A program made the position numbers and the translations under genes. Of a stretch of DNA of 64,000 bases, positions 1-9,576 are shown in pieces (position 1 is the stretch's first letter; the number at the start of each line of letters is the position of its first letter). The notes below the pieces were generated by a model. It was not told where the DNA came from, made no database searches, and saw nothing but the letters and a program-made list of their open reading frames with translations. The DNA is from Prosapia bicincta (Eukaryota > Arthropoda > Insecta > Hemiptera > Cercopidae): contig JBAIZL010000002.1 of the NCBI GenBank assembly GCA_036971475.1, positions 352,717,582 to 352,781,581 of the forward strand, given 5' to 3'.

Positions 1-425
1 CCACGAAGACTTCCTCTCCCCAACTGCTGGGAACCATTTCCGTTCCCATTTCCATTTGCACCTTCACTTTCTAATTTCATTCTGCCAAAATTAGAAGTAA
101 TTTGCGCTGCATTACCACCTGGGCCAGGACCACCTCTGTGAGATGCTCTTCCTCCTGAAACTGGAGCATGCGAAGCTTGAGGTCTTTGAAAACCTGGTGG
201 AGGGAGAGGTACAATAGCACCAGGTGGTTACCAAGAAGTGGCTTGTAACTCAGCAGTGTGTGTTAATCCAGCTGTTGGAGGGGCTTCACCTGGCCTACTC
301 GCTTGCTGCTGTTGAGCTTGAGGGTTGATACTACAATCCCGCCATCGTGCACGTCCTTGTGCCCGCCATTGTTCTCTTGACCTTTCTTGATCCATCGATA
401 AATGACTGTAATGACGATTACACAC

Positions 426-2190
426 GTTCTCCCGATGTTCTAATCCAACGTAGTCTAGCCGATAGTGAATTTTCCCTCATTATTGAGTGAAACTGCAAGA
501 ATGAAGGGAAAGAGTTGGTTATTACTATTCCAACGTTCTACTCTCTCCTTTGGCCCAACTCTTGTCCTAACAGCCAAGTTCCTCATGAAAGTAAAATTAT
601 TTCTCAGAGATTCAGAAATGCTCGTCAGCCGGCAAAGTTCCGGAACCAGATAAATGAATTCCCCTTGACCAGCTCTGACTTCCCTCAGCTTAGTTTTGGT
701 AACCAACAATGGCTAGTCTTTTTGTCTTAGCTGTGCATTATACTTTTCTCTAAAATATGCAATATATGTGATATCCTGATTGTCTCTTTTGAAAGTATTC
801 AATGGGGTTGACTTAAAGTCAATGTCGTCAATTCTGCATGCCCTGGTATTATAACCTGTAAGCACCGTAGTTTCAACGATACAGCTTTGGTGCGACCACA
901 CATGCAGAAGAGATTAGACAGATCCATACCAAGAGAACTTGCTATGAATATACGTCGAATCCTCAAACTACCCATCGATGAAAGACAAACTCCACCAGCT
1001 CCTACTCTAGAAAAAAGAAGAGCCTGCGTTTTATGTCCTCCGAGATTGAAGCGCCAGACCAGATACCCATGCCAAATATGCGGAGTGCAAATATGCTATC
1101 GTAGCTTCAACGATAGCTTTAGTGAAGACATCCTAAAATTGTCTGGATGCTCTTGCAGTATGTCATTGTAGACTTTAAGTACAGTGTCCTTTCTCGTCAC
1201 CTTAAATGTCACTTCTGCACACATCAGGATGTTTTGGTCGTATTGCCTTATTGAAGTTACATACCCCGGCCAAATTTCAAGGCCAAGATCAGCATGATCA
1301 ACCTTATTTCGACCATCATAAAAATCTCTGCCAACAAGCTGAAGTTTTAAGTATCTCAGACATTTTCGGGATATCATATTGTAAAACTGCAGGTAGTGGT
1401 AGTCACCAAATACCAAATCTCCTACAAGTTTGAGAGTTATACGAATATTTTGATCATCTGTAGCTCTGGCTGAAAACAACTCCAGTGGATCTGGAGCTAG
1501 GCGGTTGCTGGTGTACAGTACTGTACCATCAAATATATATTGCCCTAGAACATTCATATGTGGACGAATTAGGCTTCGTTTAATCTCCAAGGTGTCTTCT
1601 TCAGGGGCGAAATCTACTTTGTACTGATATTAACACCAATCCGTTTTTGTATGTAGGCGAAAATAGTTTCCTTGTAAAGTTACAGCAGTACCAGAGTTTC
1701 CTTTCTTGTTATATAGTGACGCAGGTATGGTTGTAATAAGATTTTCAGTATTTATTTGCCGTCTTCCACGAAGACTTCCTCTCCCCAACTGCTGGGAACC
1801 ATTTCCGTTCCCATTTCCATTTCCACCTTCACTTTCTAATTTCATTCTTCCAAATTTAGAAGTAATTTGCGCTGCATTACCACCTGGGCCAGGACCACCT
1901 CTGTGAGATGCTCTTCCTCCTGAAACTGGAGCATGCGAAGCTTGAGGTCTTTGAAAACCTGGTGGAGGGAGAGGTACAATAGCACCAGGTGGTTACCAAG
2001 AAGTGGCTTGTAACTCAGCAGTGTGTGTTAATCCAGCTGTTGGAGGGGCTTTACCTGGCCTACTCGCTTGCTGCTGTTGAGCTTGAGGGTTGATACTACA
2101 ATCCCGCCATCGTGCACGTCCTTGTGCCCGCCATTGTTCTCTTGACCATTCTTGATCCATCGATAAATGACTGTAATGACGATTACACAC
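426..2190 (-). pseudogene. piwi N-PAZ pseudogene unit (left block, with insert)
   Basis: One complete 1765-bp unit. In minus-strand order it has the N-terminal tail (about 2160-1993), the GN-rich segment and start of the N domain (1845-1630), the rest of the N domain and linker (1590-1106), the antisense piggyBac-like insert (1105-882), and PAZ in two pieces (about 871-713 and 709-455). A TAA after the residues 'TDWC' (about 1631) splits the N-domain reading frame. The same TAA is seen in units at about 59.2, 61.0 and 62.8 kb but not in the neighbouring unit 2191-3956, which suggests exchange between distant parts of the array. Confidence 0.8.
882..1105 (+). mobile_element. piggyBac-like transposase C-terminal fragment inside piwi unit
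   Basis: A 224-bp insert absent from the 1.53-kb units. It encodes, antisense to piwi, an open stretch with the hallmark of the piggyBac transposase C-terminal cysteine-rich domain: a basic linker, then 'CVLCPPRLKRQTRYPCQICG' (C-x2-C...C-x2-C, followed by another Cys). It is bracketed by the 10-bp direct repeat TTCAACGATA (872-881 and 1106-1115). The opposed ends also create a short inverted repeat (CTATCGT/ACGATAG). PiggyBac normally targets TTAA, so this is not a standard piggyBac insertion. It could be a captured fragment or part of another small element. Confidence 0.6.
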
Positions 2191-2646
2191 GTTCTCCCGA
2201 TGTTCTAATCCAACGTAGTCTAGCCGATAGTGAATTTTCCCTCATTATTGAGTGAAACTGCAAGAATGAAGGGAAAGAGTTGGTTATTACTATTCCAACG
2301 TTCTACTCTCTCCTTTGGCCCAACTCTTGTCCTAACAGCCAAGTTCCTCATGAAAGTAAAATTATTTCTCAGAGATTCAGAAATGCTCGTCAGCCGGCAA
2401 AGTTCCGGAACCAGATAAATGAATTCCCCTTGACCAGCTCTGACTTCCCTCAGCTTAGTTTTGGTAACCAACAATGGCTAGTCTTTTTGTCTTAGCTGTG
2501 CATTATACTTTTCTCTAAAATATGCAATATATGTGATATCCTGATTGTCTCTTTTGAAAGTATTCAATGGGGTTGACTTAAAGTCAATGTTGTCAATTCT
2601 GCATGCCCTGGTATTATAACCTGTAAGCACCGTAGTTTCAACGATA

Positions 2647-2870
2647 CAGCTTTGGTGCGACCACACATGCAGAAGAGATTAGACAGATCCATACCAAGAG
2701 AACTTGCTATTAATATACGTCGAATCCTCAAACTACCCATCGATGAAAGACAAACTCCACCAGCTCCTACTCTAGAAAAAAGAAGAGCCTGCGTTTTATG
2801 TCCTCCGAGATTGAAGCGCCAGACCAGATACCCATGCCAAATATGCGGAGTGCAAATATGCTATCGTAGC
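2647..2870 (+). mobile_element. piggyBac-like fragment, second left unit
   Basis: Same insert, one period to the right of the copy at 882, with the same flanking direct repeat. It differs by a few substitutions. Confidence 0.58.
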
Positions 2871-4683
2871 TTCAACGATAGCTTTAGTGAAGACATCGTA
2901 AAATTGTCTGGATGCTCTTGCAGTATGTCATTGTAGACTTTAAGTACAGTGTCCTTTCTCGTCACCTTAAATGTCACTTCTGCACACATCAGGATGTTTT
3001 GGTCGTATTGCCTTATTGAAGTTACATACCCCGGCCAAATTTCAAGGCCAAGATCAGCATGATCAACCTTTTTTCGAGCATCATAAAAATCTCTGCCAAA
3101 AAGCTGAAGTTTTAAGTATCTCACACATTTTCGGGATATCATATTGTAAAAGTGCAGGTAGTGGTAGTCAACAAATACCAAATCTCCTACAAGTTTGAGA
3201 GGTATACGAATATTTTGATCATCTGTAGCTCTGGCTGAAAACAACTCCAGTGGATCTAGAGCTAGGCGGTTGATGGTGTACAGTACTGTGCCATCAAATA
3301 TATATTTCCCTAGAACATTCATATGTGGACGAATATAGGCTTCGTTTAGTCTCCAAGGTGTCTTCTTCAGGGGCGAAATCTACTTTGTACTGATATAAAC
3401 ACCAATCCGTTTTTGTAAATAGGCGAAAATAGTTTGCTTGTAAAGTTACAGCAGTACCAAAGTTTCCTTTCTTGTTATATAGTGACGCAGGTATGGTTTT
3501 AATTAGATTTTCAGTATTTATTTGCCGTCTTCCACGAAGACTTCCTCTCCCCAACTGCTGGGAACCATTTCCGTTCCCATTTCCATTTGCTCCTTCACTT
3601 TCTAATTTCATTCTGCCAAATTTAGAAGTAATTTGCGCTGCATTACCACCTGGGCCAGGACCACCTCTGTGAGATGCTCTTCCTCCTGAAACTGGAGCGT
3701 GCGAGGCTTGAGGTCTTTGAAAACCTGGTGGAGGGAGAGGTACAATAGCACCAGGTGGTTACCAAGAAGTGGCTTGTAACTCAGCAGTGTTTGTTAATCC
3801 AGCTGTTGTAGGGGCTCCACCTGGCCTACTCGCTTGCTGCTGTTGAGCTTGAGGGTTGATACTACAATCCCGCCATCGTGCACGTCCTTGTGCCCGCCAT
3901 TGTTCTCTTGACCTTTCTTGATCCTTCGATAAATGACTGTAATGGCGATTACACACGTTCTCCCGATGTTCTAATCCAACGTAGTCTAGCCGATAGTGAA
4001 TTTCCCCTCATTGGTGAGTGAAACTGCAAGAATGAAGTGAAAGAGTTGGTTATTACTATTCCAACTGTCTACTCTCTCCTTTGGCCCATCTCTTGTCTTA
4101 ACATCCAAGTTCCTCATGAAAGTAAAATTATTTCTCAGAGATTCAGAAATGCTTGTGAGCCGGCAAAGTTCCGGAACCAGATAAATGAATTCCCCTTGAC
4201 CAGCTCTGACTTCCCTCAGTTTAGTTTTGGTAACCAACAATGGCTAGTCTTTTTGTCTTAGTTGTACATTATATTTTTCTCTAAAATATGCAACATATGT
4301 GATATCATGATTGTTTCTTTTGAAAGTATTCAATGGGGTTGACTTAAAGTCAATGTCGTCAATTCTGTATGTCCTGGTATTATAACCTGTAAGCACCGTA
4401 GTTTCAACGATAGCTTTAGTGAAGTCATCCTAAAATTGTCTGGATGCTCTTGCAGTATGTTATTGTAGACTTTAAGTACAGTGTCCTTTCTCATCACCTT
4501 AAATGTCACTTCTGCACACATCAGGATGTTTTGGTCGTATTGCCTTATTGATGTTACATACCCCGGCCAAATTTCAAAGCCAAGATCAGCATGATCAACC
4601 TTATTTCGAGCATTATAAAAATCTCTACCAACAAGCTGAAGTTTTAAGTTTCTCAGACATTTTCGTTGTCTCCAACGGACCCT

Positions 4684-5216
4684 CTGGATGTGGATCCACC
4701 GAACTAACTTTAGGAAATTAGGTACTTACGTTTTTCTATATTCTGAAGTAGATACAAACGGTTTCTCCTTTGCCTACTTGTCTTAGGTCTAAGTCATAGG
4801 CGACCAAGTTCTAAACGTGTTCAAAGCTCTTCAAAAATTAAAAAAGTAAAATTAAATGTAAAATGACTTTTCTTGAAGCTAATATTTAAAGCATAGAATT
4901 AGACTAGTATGTTATAATTTCTTAACCGTATCTAGAATTAGGAAATTAAGTACTTACATTTTTCGATATTCTAAGCAAATGTAGTAGCCCATGATGTTTA
5001 TAGTTCCACGTTGAAGTGGAAACCTGCAAGAAAGAAATTAATATTTATTACATAAACTAAGACTATTCTGGCTTATCTTTTTAATAGTTTCTAGAAATAC
5101 AATGAAATACACACATTCTCCCGATATTATAATCAAACGTAGTCTAGCCGAAAGTAAATTGTTCCTCATTAATGAGCGAAACTTCAAGAATGAAGTGAAA
5201 GAGTTGGCGATTACTA
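4684..5216 (-). repeat. Array spacer with splice-site-like signals, plus piwi tail
   Basis: About 0.5 kb also found at 26109-26487 and, inverted, at 49556-49955. On the minus strand it holds a segment (about 4957-5029) preceded by a pyrimidine tract and TTGCAG and followed by GTAAGT, and a second GTAAGT donor-like site near 4730. This looks like one or two short exons with intron flanks. Bases 5105-5216 return to the piwi-unit 3' region (PAZ-distal end, minus strand), and that stretch is where the Polinton inserted. It may derive from sequence flanking the founder piwi copy or from an intron of the parent gene. Confidence 0.5.
5210..5216. other. Target-site duplication, left
   Basis: ATTACTA immediately left of the Polinton. 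The same 7 bp follow the right end at 36465-36471. Empty piwi units contain one copy within GGTTATTACTATTCC. Polintons usually duplicate 6 bp, so one base is probably shared with the element end. Confidence 0.8.
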
Positions 5217-6035
5217 CAGTTGGCGCCGCTTATTGTGATCACGGTTAATGTTATCATTCGGTTATTGTTATCAGTAGATGTCAAAACCACAGTTTCAGCT
5301 CAACAGGTGGTTTTGATGAAAAATACGTTAATTTTCCGTTAAAAACGGTTAGGTGGGGTATGAGGGGTTGGTTTCAGCGATTATTGGAGGGTGACGTGAA
5401 TGGTAGGAGGTATGGAATGTGCGCGGTTGTGCGCGGTTGTGCGTAGGTGTATGTGGCAGGTGTTTTTTTTAGAAATACGTTAATTTTCCGTTAAAGACCG
5501 TTAGGTGAGGTAGTATGGGTTGGTTGGTGATATGCGTGTTGGCTGTTGTGTGATGTAATTAGAAGCATGTTCGGACATGTTGGGGGGTAATGTAAAAACC
5601 GTTGTTTACCTAGAGAATGTGTGTATTATATTCTGTACCCAGTTCGTTGCTGACCTATATTTTTACAATAACGTCGCGTGTGTACGGTTGAAATCCGTTA
5701 CGAGGTGATGGGATTATTTTCGCTATAAATGTGTCAGTCGCAAAGACTGAACGGTGACTTCTCTGTTTGTTCTCCAGATCTTTACTGGTTAAAAAATGTA
5801 AAAGCATGTTAATTTATTGATATAGGTTCCTCGCTCGTGAGCTAATGTGTTTACATATCGTTGTGCTAGCGATTGTTTGTTGTAACAGGTATTTGGCCTG
5901 AATAAATTGTTTTTAAAAACCTACCTCTGTTTCGAGTTATAAACATGTTCGGACCATTGAAAAGTGTTTTTAAGACTTTACCTGCGCGCTTGTACGTGCG
6001 AGTGCTCACGATTGTGTGACGTAATTAAAAGAGTA

Positions 6036-6047
6036 GCGTATATAAAC
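6036..6047 (+). promoter_or_regulatory. TATA box of left IAP gene
   Basis: GCGTATATAAAC about 55 bases upstream of the IAP start codon. The right TIR has the same sequence in inverted position near 35795. Confidence 0.6.
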
Positions 6048-6095
6048 TGCAATAGCTATCAAAAAAGTAACATTTGCCGTTCAGATTGACTAGCG

Positions 6096-6356
6096 ATGGA
6101 CATCGTACAAATGGGGAAAAGCAAGGCATTCGTTCCCGTTGACAGTTTCAGGGAGAAGGCTTTAGTTACTAGGAAGACCTCATTGGCCGCAGATATACTT
6201 CGTGCAGAATGTAAAATCTGTCTATCAGAAGAAGTTCAAGTGGTTTATTTACCCTGCAGACACGTTATTGCTTGTTTGCTTTGCGGATTAGCCTGCAAAA
6301 CTTGCGGAATTTGCAGAGAAACTGTTGACTCTATTATGAGAATTTATCTTTCCTAA
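6096..6356 (+). CDS. RING-only inhibitor-of-apoptosis remnant (left TIR)
   Basis: An 86-residue protein with a C-terminal C3HC4 RING typical of baculovirus and insect IAPs: C39, C42, C54, H56, C60, C63, C70, C73. RING domains of this class act as E3 ubiquitin ligases, and in IAPs they ubiquitinate pro-apoptotic partners or caspases. The mirror-image gene in the right TIR has a BIR domain between its N-terminus and the conserved 'DSFREKALVT' segment. Here that region is missing, joined in frame at about residues 6-8, so the reading frame survives as a RING alone. It could encode a RING-only ligase or simply be a deletion product. A TATA box lies about 55 bases upstream, and the start codon corresponds to that of the right copy. 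Confidence 0.75.
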   Translation: MDIVQMGKSKAFVPVDSFREKALVTRKTSLAADILRAECKICLSEEVQVVYLPCRHVIACLLCGLACKTCGICRETVDSIMRIYLS

Positions 6357-6551
6357 CATTTGTAATAATTTTTTGTTTAACAACAATATTTCTTTTTAAT
6401 AGTATAATTATTGTAACTTATTATTTAAAAAATATATATTATGTCTTGTAGAAAAAATGTAATTTTGTGTTTGCTTTGACCAAGCTTAAGTCATTTTACA
6501 CCTTTGCTCAACTAAAAATCCTCTATTTTATTAATATTCAAACATCAAACA

Positions 6552-6597
<46 letters not shown>
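6552..6597 (+). repeat. (CA)n microsatellite at inner edge of left TIR
   Basis: About 22 CA dinucleotides. The mirror (GT)n tract is at about 35013-35044 in the right TIR. Similarity between the TIRs stops within about 10 bases inside it. Confidence 0.9.
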
Positions 6598-6689
6598 GTG
6601 TTGGGCATAGTTGATATCCACGACATACTTGTGTGTGTTTGTTTTGAAATACAATGCAATTACGTTAGGATTAATAAAACTCACACTGA

Positions 6690-6830
6690 CAGGTGTTAAG
6701 ACAGGTGTTGTGGGGGACGGGTAAAACTAGGTTTGATGAACTCATAGGGGGGCAGGTGTTGCACTGCATGTAGGTATTAGCTCTATATAAACGAGCGAAA
6801 CGTTTAGAGACTGTTCACTTCTATGCATGA
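6690..6830 (+). promoter_or_regulatory. Promoter-like module, copy 1
   Basis: Contains AGGTGTT-type words, a TAAAACTAGGT segment and then GCTCTATATAAACGA (TATA at 6784-6790), followed about 30 bases later by GTTCAC. The same order recurs at 30892-31085 and, in part, at 34325-34420. Nothing downstream of this copy is recognisable as a coding region before 8674. Confidence 0.5.
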
Positions 6831-6849
6831 CTTTATAGAGTGAATACTA

Positions 6850-7200
6850 TGTTCTTGTTAGCTTTTAAGATATTTCAATGTTTTAATATATTTTTTATTC
6901 CCTTGTATTTTATATAGGTTACTTTGGTTTTATGCTTTGTAAAGAAGGTATGCACCCAGAGATAACGGTTTTTTGCGGTTCAAAATAAGTAACCATGCTT
7001 GAAACCCAAAAAATCTGCGAAAATATCGCCAGTTGTATATTGTTCGCATATCTTGGTCATATCTTATTTCCAAAGCATATAATTTGAGATAACATCTCTG
7101 TATTGTGAGTTTTTGTTAGCTTGTTAAGAAATACAATTATAATATATGTTTATTCCTTGTTGTACTTTATATAGCTCACTTTGGTTTACATTATATTATA
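6850..7200 (+). repeat. Diverged direct repeat, about 250-bp offset
   Basis: A segment with CTTGTTAGCTT, a run of AT, CCTTGTATTTTATATAG and CACTTTGGTTT-like words at about 6853-6945 recurs at about 7107-7195. The sequence is non-coding and AT-rich. Confidence 0.5.
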
Positions 7201-7299
7201 TTATTTAATTTTTTTGTGCATGTTAGACTAAATGTTTAGATGTATTTTGTGGTTGCATGTTAAATTTTATTTTTATAATTATAGCATAAACACAGCATG

Positions 7300-7835
7300 T
7301 TTTTCAGGTTAAAATAATTATATATGTATTTCTTCCAGGTTTATACAAATAATACCAATATTTATTCTTGTTTCAGCAGTTTTTTCAGGTTAAAATAATT
7401 ATATCTTTATTTATTTCAGGTTTTATATAAATAATACCAATATTTATTCTTGTTTATTTTTCAGGTATTATAAACAATATTACTCCTACTTTCATGTTTA
7501 CGTCAGGAATCTTGATTGTTTCTGATTTTGATCAATCCCCTCCCCCTAATGTGATTTTTATTGGGTATCTTTTAATTACTTCAAGCCCATGTCTGGAGTA
7601 TATTACACATAAGCACGTGCTATATATGTAGTTGGAACAGAATGGGGTATCTCATGAGGTGAAAATCAATTTCGTAAAATTATTGTTGATTTAGTCTTGT
7701 GGAATACATAAATTGTTATTCAAAATACCGAAAATCACATATTTGGGGGGGGGGGGAATTTAATAACATTTTTTTATTGTTTACTTTTCAGGTAAAATAA
7801 TATATGTTTCTTACTTCCAGGTTTACATCATTAAT
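7300..7835 (+). repeat. Short repeats carrying splice-acceptor/donor-like words
   Basis: Two adjacent copies of about 80 bp (about 7302-7380 and 7381-7462) and a third, partial one at about 7781-7835. Each has TTTTCAGGTTAAAATAAT or TTTTCAGGTAAAATAAT followed by a TTCCAGGTTTA-like word. Each CAG|GT follows a pyrimidine-rich stretch. I see no protein in 6605-8673. A G-run at 7745-7756 also lies here. Confidence 0.45.
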
Positions 7836-8612
7836 ATCCCTAATACTCCTTCCTCTTTCACGCACGCTAAGGCTATCTCAGGATAGTTTGTCTGGGGGCA
7901 ACCAGGGCAAAGCGTGTTCTCCTGGACATCATTGTTTCTGTTCACTGGGAGCTTGATATCCAACCCCCCACCCCACCCACCTTTTTTGTCTTTTCCCCGA
8001 GGTGAGTAAACCTAGCGGATGATTGGCGAGATGAATTTCGCGTCATTCGTTGCGTCACCCGGCTTCCAATAGTCATACAGCAAGAACGAATTCAGCGTAT
8101 GTCTATTATTCACTTACACCCCAATCCCTCTAGGTTGCCGTTGGTCTATTCGGCTGGTGACGTGAAGAATTGCGTTCCAGTCTAGTAGAGCGCCTAGGGA
8201 TCCCTTTGTGCAGAGTGGTACAAGGAGGATATTCAGTACATTCTGCTTAGAGTCACTCCTTCCTATTCTTTCCCATAGTTTTAAGGAAAAAAAAATTTTT
8301 AATATTCAAACGACCTTGACCCAGTTTTTAGCTGGAAGAAAATGCTTCACACATTTTCCAAAGCTTGTATTAAAGTTATAATACGTTCTGTTACCTCCTA
8401 CACCGAAAAAAAATAATAATAAGTTCAATTCCCCCCGCAGAGTTACTTCAATTTGTGATTTGGAACACTTCAATTCCTTCCACCTCCCCCCGATATCTTC
8501 TTTACTCAACTATTCTACTATGTTAAACCTCACCTACCTCTTCACATCCAAAACGTCATTCTCCCCCTCCCTTCCTAGTGATACAGTATAACCCCTCCTT
8601 CGTTTTAAATCG
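7836..8612. other. Intergenic viral sequence, no gene recognised
   Basis: Mixed-composition sequence with C-rich runs (7965-7985, 8560-8575). A 67-codon minus-strand open frame at 8306-8509 has low-complexity composition and no recognisable motif, so I do not call it a gene. No RNA gene was recognised. Confidence 0.4.
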
Positions 8613-8622
8613 TATAAATAGC
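8613..8622 (+). promoter_or_regulatory. TATA box for the 8674 gene
   Basis: GTATAAATAG about 55 bases upstream of the start codon, the same spacing as for the IAP gene. Confidence 0.5.
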
Positions 8623-8673
8623 ATAGACTCGCGATAACATCATCATTTTGCTTCTCAATGTTATAGCTGAAGA

Positions 8674-9306
8674 ATGGATCCAACCGTCAGGATTTCTACA
8701 GCTCCTCTAAAAATGTCCACCATACATAGGAGAACTGAAACCGCAAGCACTTCAAATACCGCAGCCTATCATTTCAACAACCTGGTTAAGGACCTACTGC
8801 TAACAGATAGTCCTGTTAAAAATTGTAAAAACACATCCTCGACTATTTCTCCGAAACCTACTGCAGCCAAAAAACTTGAGTTTTTACCTACTCTACCCTC
8901 CAATTCCCAAAAGCAATTCCGACTTTGTACATACAGATTTTCGAAAGGGATAAAGAGAAACGGAATATGCAACGCTCGTATTGCAGGTGATGGTGTTATA
9001 CTGTGCAGCCGTCATCGCGAGCGTAATACAACAGGCCTGAAAGAAACAAAATCTTCCACAAATAAGTCTTCAAAAAATATTTTGCCGAAAATAAAAATAT
9101 CCAGACTCAAAACTAACACCAAATATCGACTTCTATCATACTTGAACGATGATGAGGCCATCGTGGGAACTACAAAAGGTGCCTTCATCATACATTTCCC
9201 TTTTAAGAAGTTTAAAAAACAACCTCTTAAAGACGGATGGTATCTTGAAGTAAAGTTTGCAGATCACAACTCCAAAAAGAAGCTTCTACATTGGGTTAAA
9301 AAATAA
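8674..9306 (+). CDS. Small zinc-finger viral protein, function unknown
   Basis: A 210-residue basic protein. The N-terminal 75 residues are Ser/Thr-rich and look disordered. The centre (about residues 84-114) has a compact Cys/His motif beginning 'CTYRFSKGIKRNGICNARI' and ending 'CSRH' (Cys, Cys, Cys, His). Similar short knuckles occur in various large-DNA-virus proteins. The C-terminal half (about 140-210) is lysine-rich with alternating hydrophobic residues and may form a small beta-rich domain. A nucleic-acid-binding role is plausible but unproven. It lies next to the left TIR, with its own TATA box upstream and a 20-bp hairpin 70 bases after its stop. I do not recognise the family. Confidence 0.7.
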   Translation: MDPTVRISTAPLKMSTIHRRTETASTSNTAAYHFNNLVKDLLLTDSPVKNCKNTSSTISPKPTAAKKLEFLPTLPSNSQKQFRLCTYRFSKGIKRNGICNARIAGDGVILCSRHRERNTTGLKETKSSTNKSSKNILPKIKISRLKTNTKYRLLSYLNDDEAIVGTTKGAFIIHFPFKKFKKQPLKDGWYLEVKFADHNSKKKLLHWVKK

Positions 9307-9375
9307 TACGATTCATCTTCTCAGCAACTGTTTCCTCATACACACCCTCCTTTCCTTCCTTTGCTTTCCTTTCCA

Positions 9376-9419
9376 AGAATAGAGCAGCTGATGGGTTCGC
9401 CCATCAGCTGCTCTATTCT
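9376..9419 (+). terminator. Hairpin with UUCG loop after the 8674 gene
   Basis: A perfect 20-bp stem (9376-9395 with 9400-9419) closed by TTCG, a very stable tetraloop in RNA. It begins 70 bases after the stop codon. A near-copy lies at 10586-10629. The flanking pyrimidine-rich TTCCTTCCTTTGCTTTCC on the left of this copy matches, inverted, the purine-rich sequence right of the second copy. The role (3' end formation, RNA stability or recombination) is inferred only from position. Confidence 0.7.
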
Positions 9420-9576
9420 CTTTATTATAAACTACCTTGACACATATTTACCAAGGCTACTACACAAGAGCAGCATGTATAGAACACAAGCTTTTTATCT
9501 ATTTATGCAACTTCATATTATATTATAAACTCACTATCTGAATTCTCAGTATTATTTTGTTTACAGGTGTGGGAAT

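Larger units (their letters stand above)
1..4683 (-). repeat. Left block of piwi-derived tandem array
   Basis: Tandem units with a period of about 1765 bp, read on the minus strand: a partial unit at 1-425, units at 426-2190 and 2191-3956, and a truncated one from 3957. Each unit starts with a Piwi N-terminal tail (arginine/glutamine-rich, then an RGG/GN-rich stretch), continues through the Argonaute N domain and linker, and ends in the PAZ domain. Recognisable PAZ text includes 'VLTGYNTR', 'FKSTPLNTFKRDNQDITY' and 'YLVPELCR'. The MID and PIWI (slicer) domains are absent. All units are broken: a frameshift after the 'EHPDNF' motif, a TAG before 'PLLVTKTK' and a TAA before 'PPGA' recur from unit to unit. 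No introns separate these domains, so the founder was probably a retrocopy. The last unit lacks the piggyBac-like insert and breaks off near 4660. Confidence 0.88.
5217..6605 (+). repeat. Left terminal inverted repeat
   Basis: Matches the reverse complement of 35001-36464. The similarity runs from GT-rich sequence with ACATGTTCGGACATGT-like words, through a TATA box and the IAP start, across the IAP RING and its 3' flank, to a CA microsatellite. The two copies differ by many indels and substitutions. The outermost 60 bases are weakly similar. TIRs over 1 kb that carry a gene fit large Polintons. Confidence 0.85.

Noticed and set aside
515..730. 71-74-codon frame opposite PAZ, repeated in units
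   Set aside because: Antisense shadow of the PAZ-coding segment, with no independent protein character.
1206..1433. 75-codon frame opposite the piwi N domain, repeated in every unit
   Set aside because: It is the exact antisense shadow of the piwi N-domain/linker coding region. Its recurrence only reflects the tandem repeat.
1706..1906. 66-codon proline/phenylalanine-rich frame in each unit
   Set aside because: Antisense of the GN/RG-rich piwi tail. The PFPFPF text is the complement of the GNGNGN codons.
1..5216. A functional piwi gene
   Set aside because: MID and PIWI domains are missing, and the same frameshift and stops occur in all units.
6552..6597. CA repeat as a regulatory Z-DNA element
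   Set aside because: Microsatellites are common and there is nothing beyond the repeat itself; noted only as a TIR boundary marker.
8306..8509. 67-codon minus-strand frame as a viral gene
   Set aside because: Low-complexity start, poor context, no motif and no promoter-like sequence.
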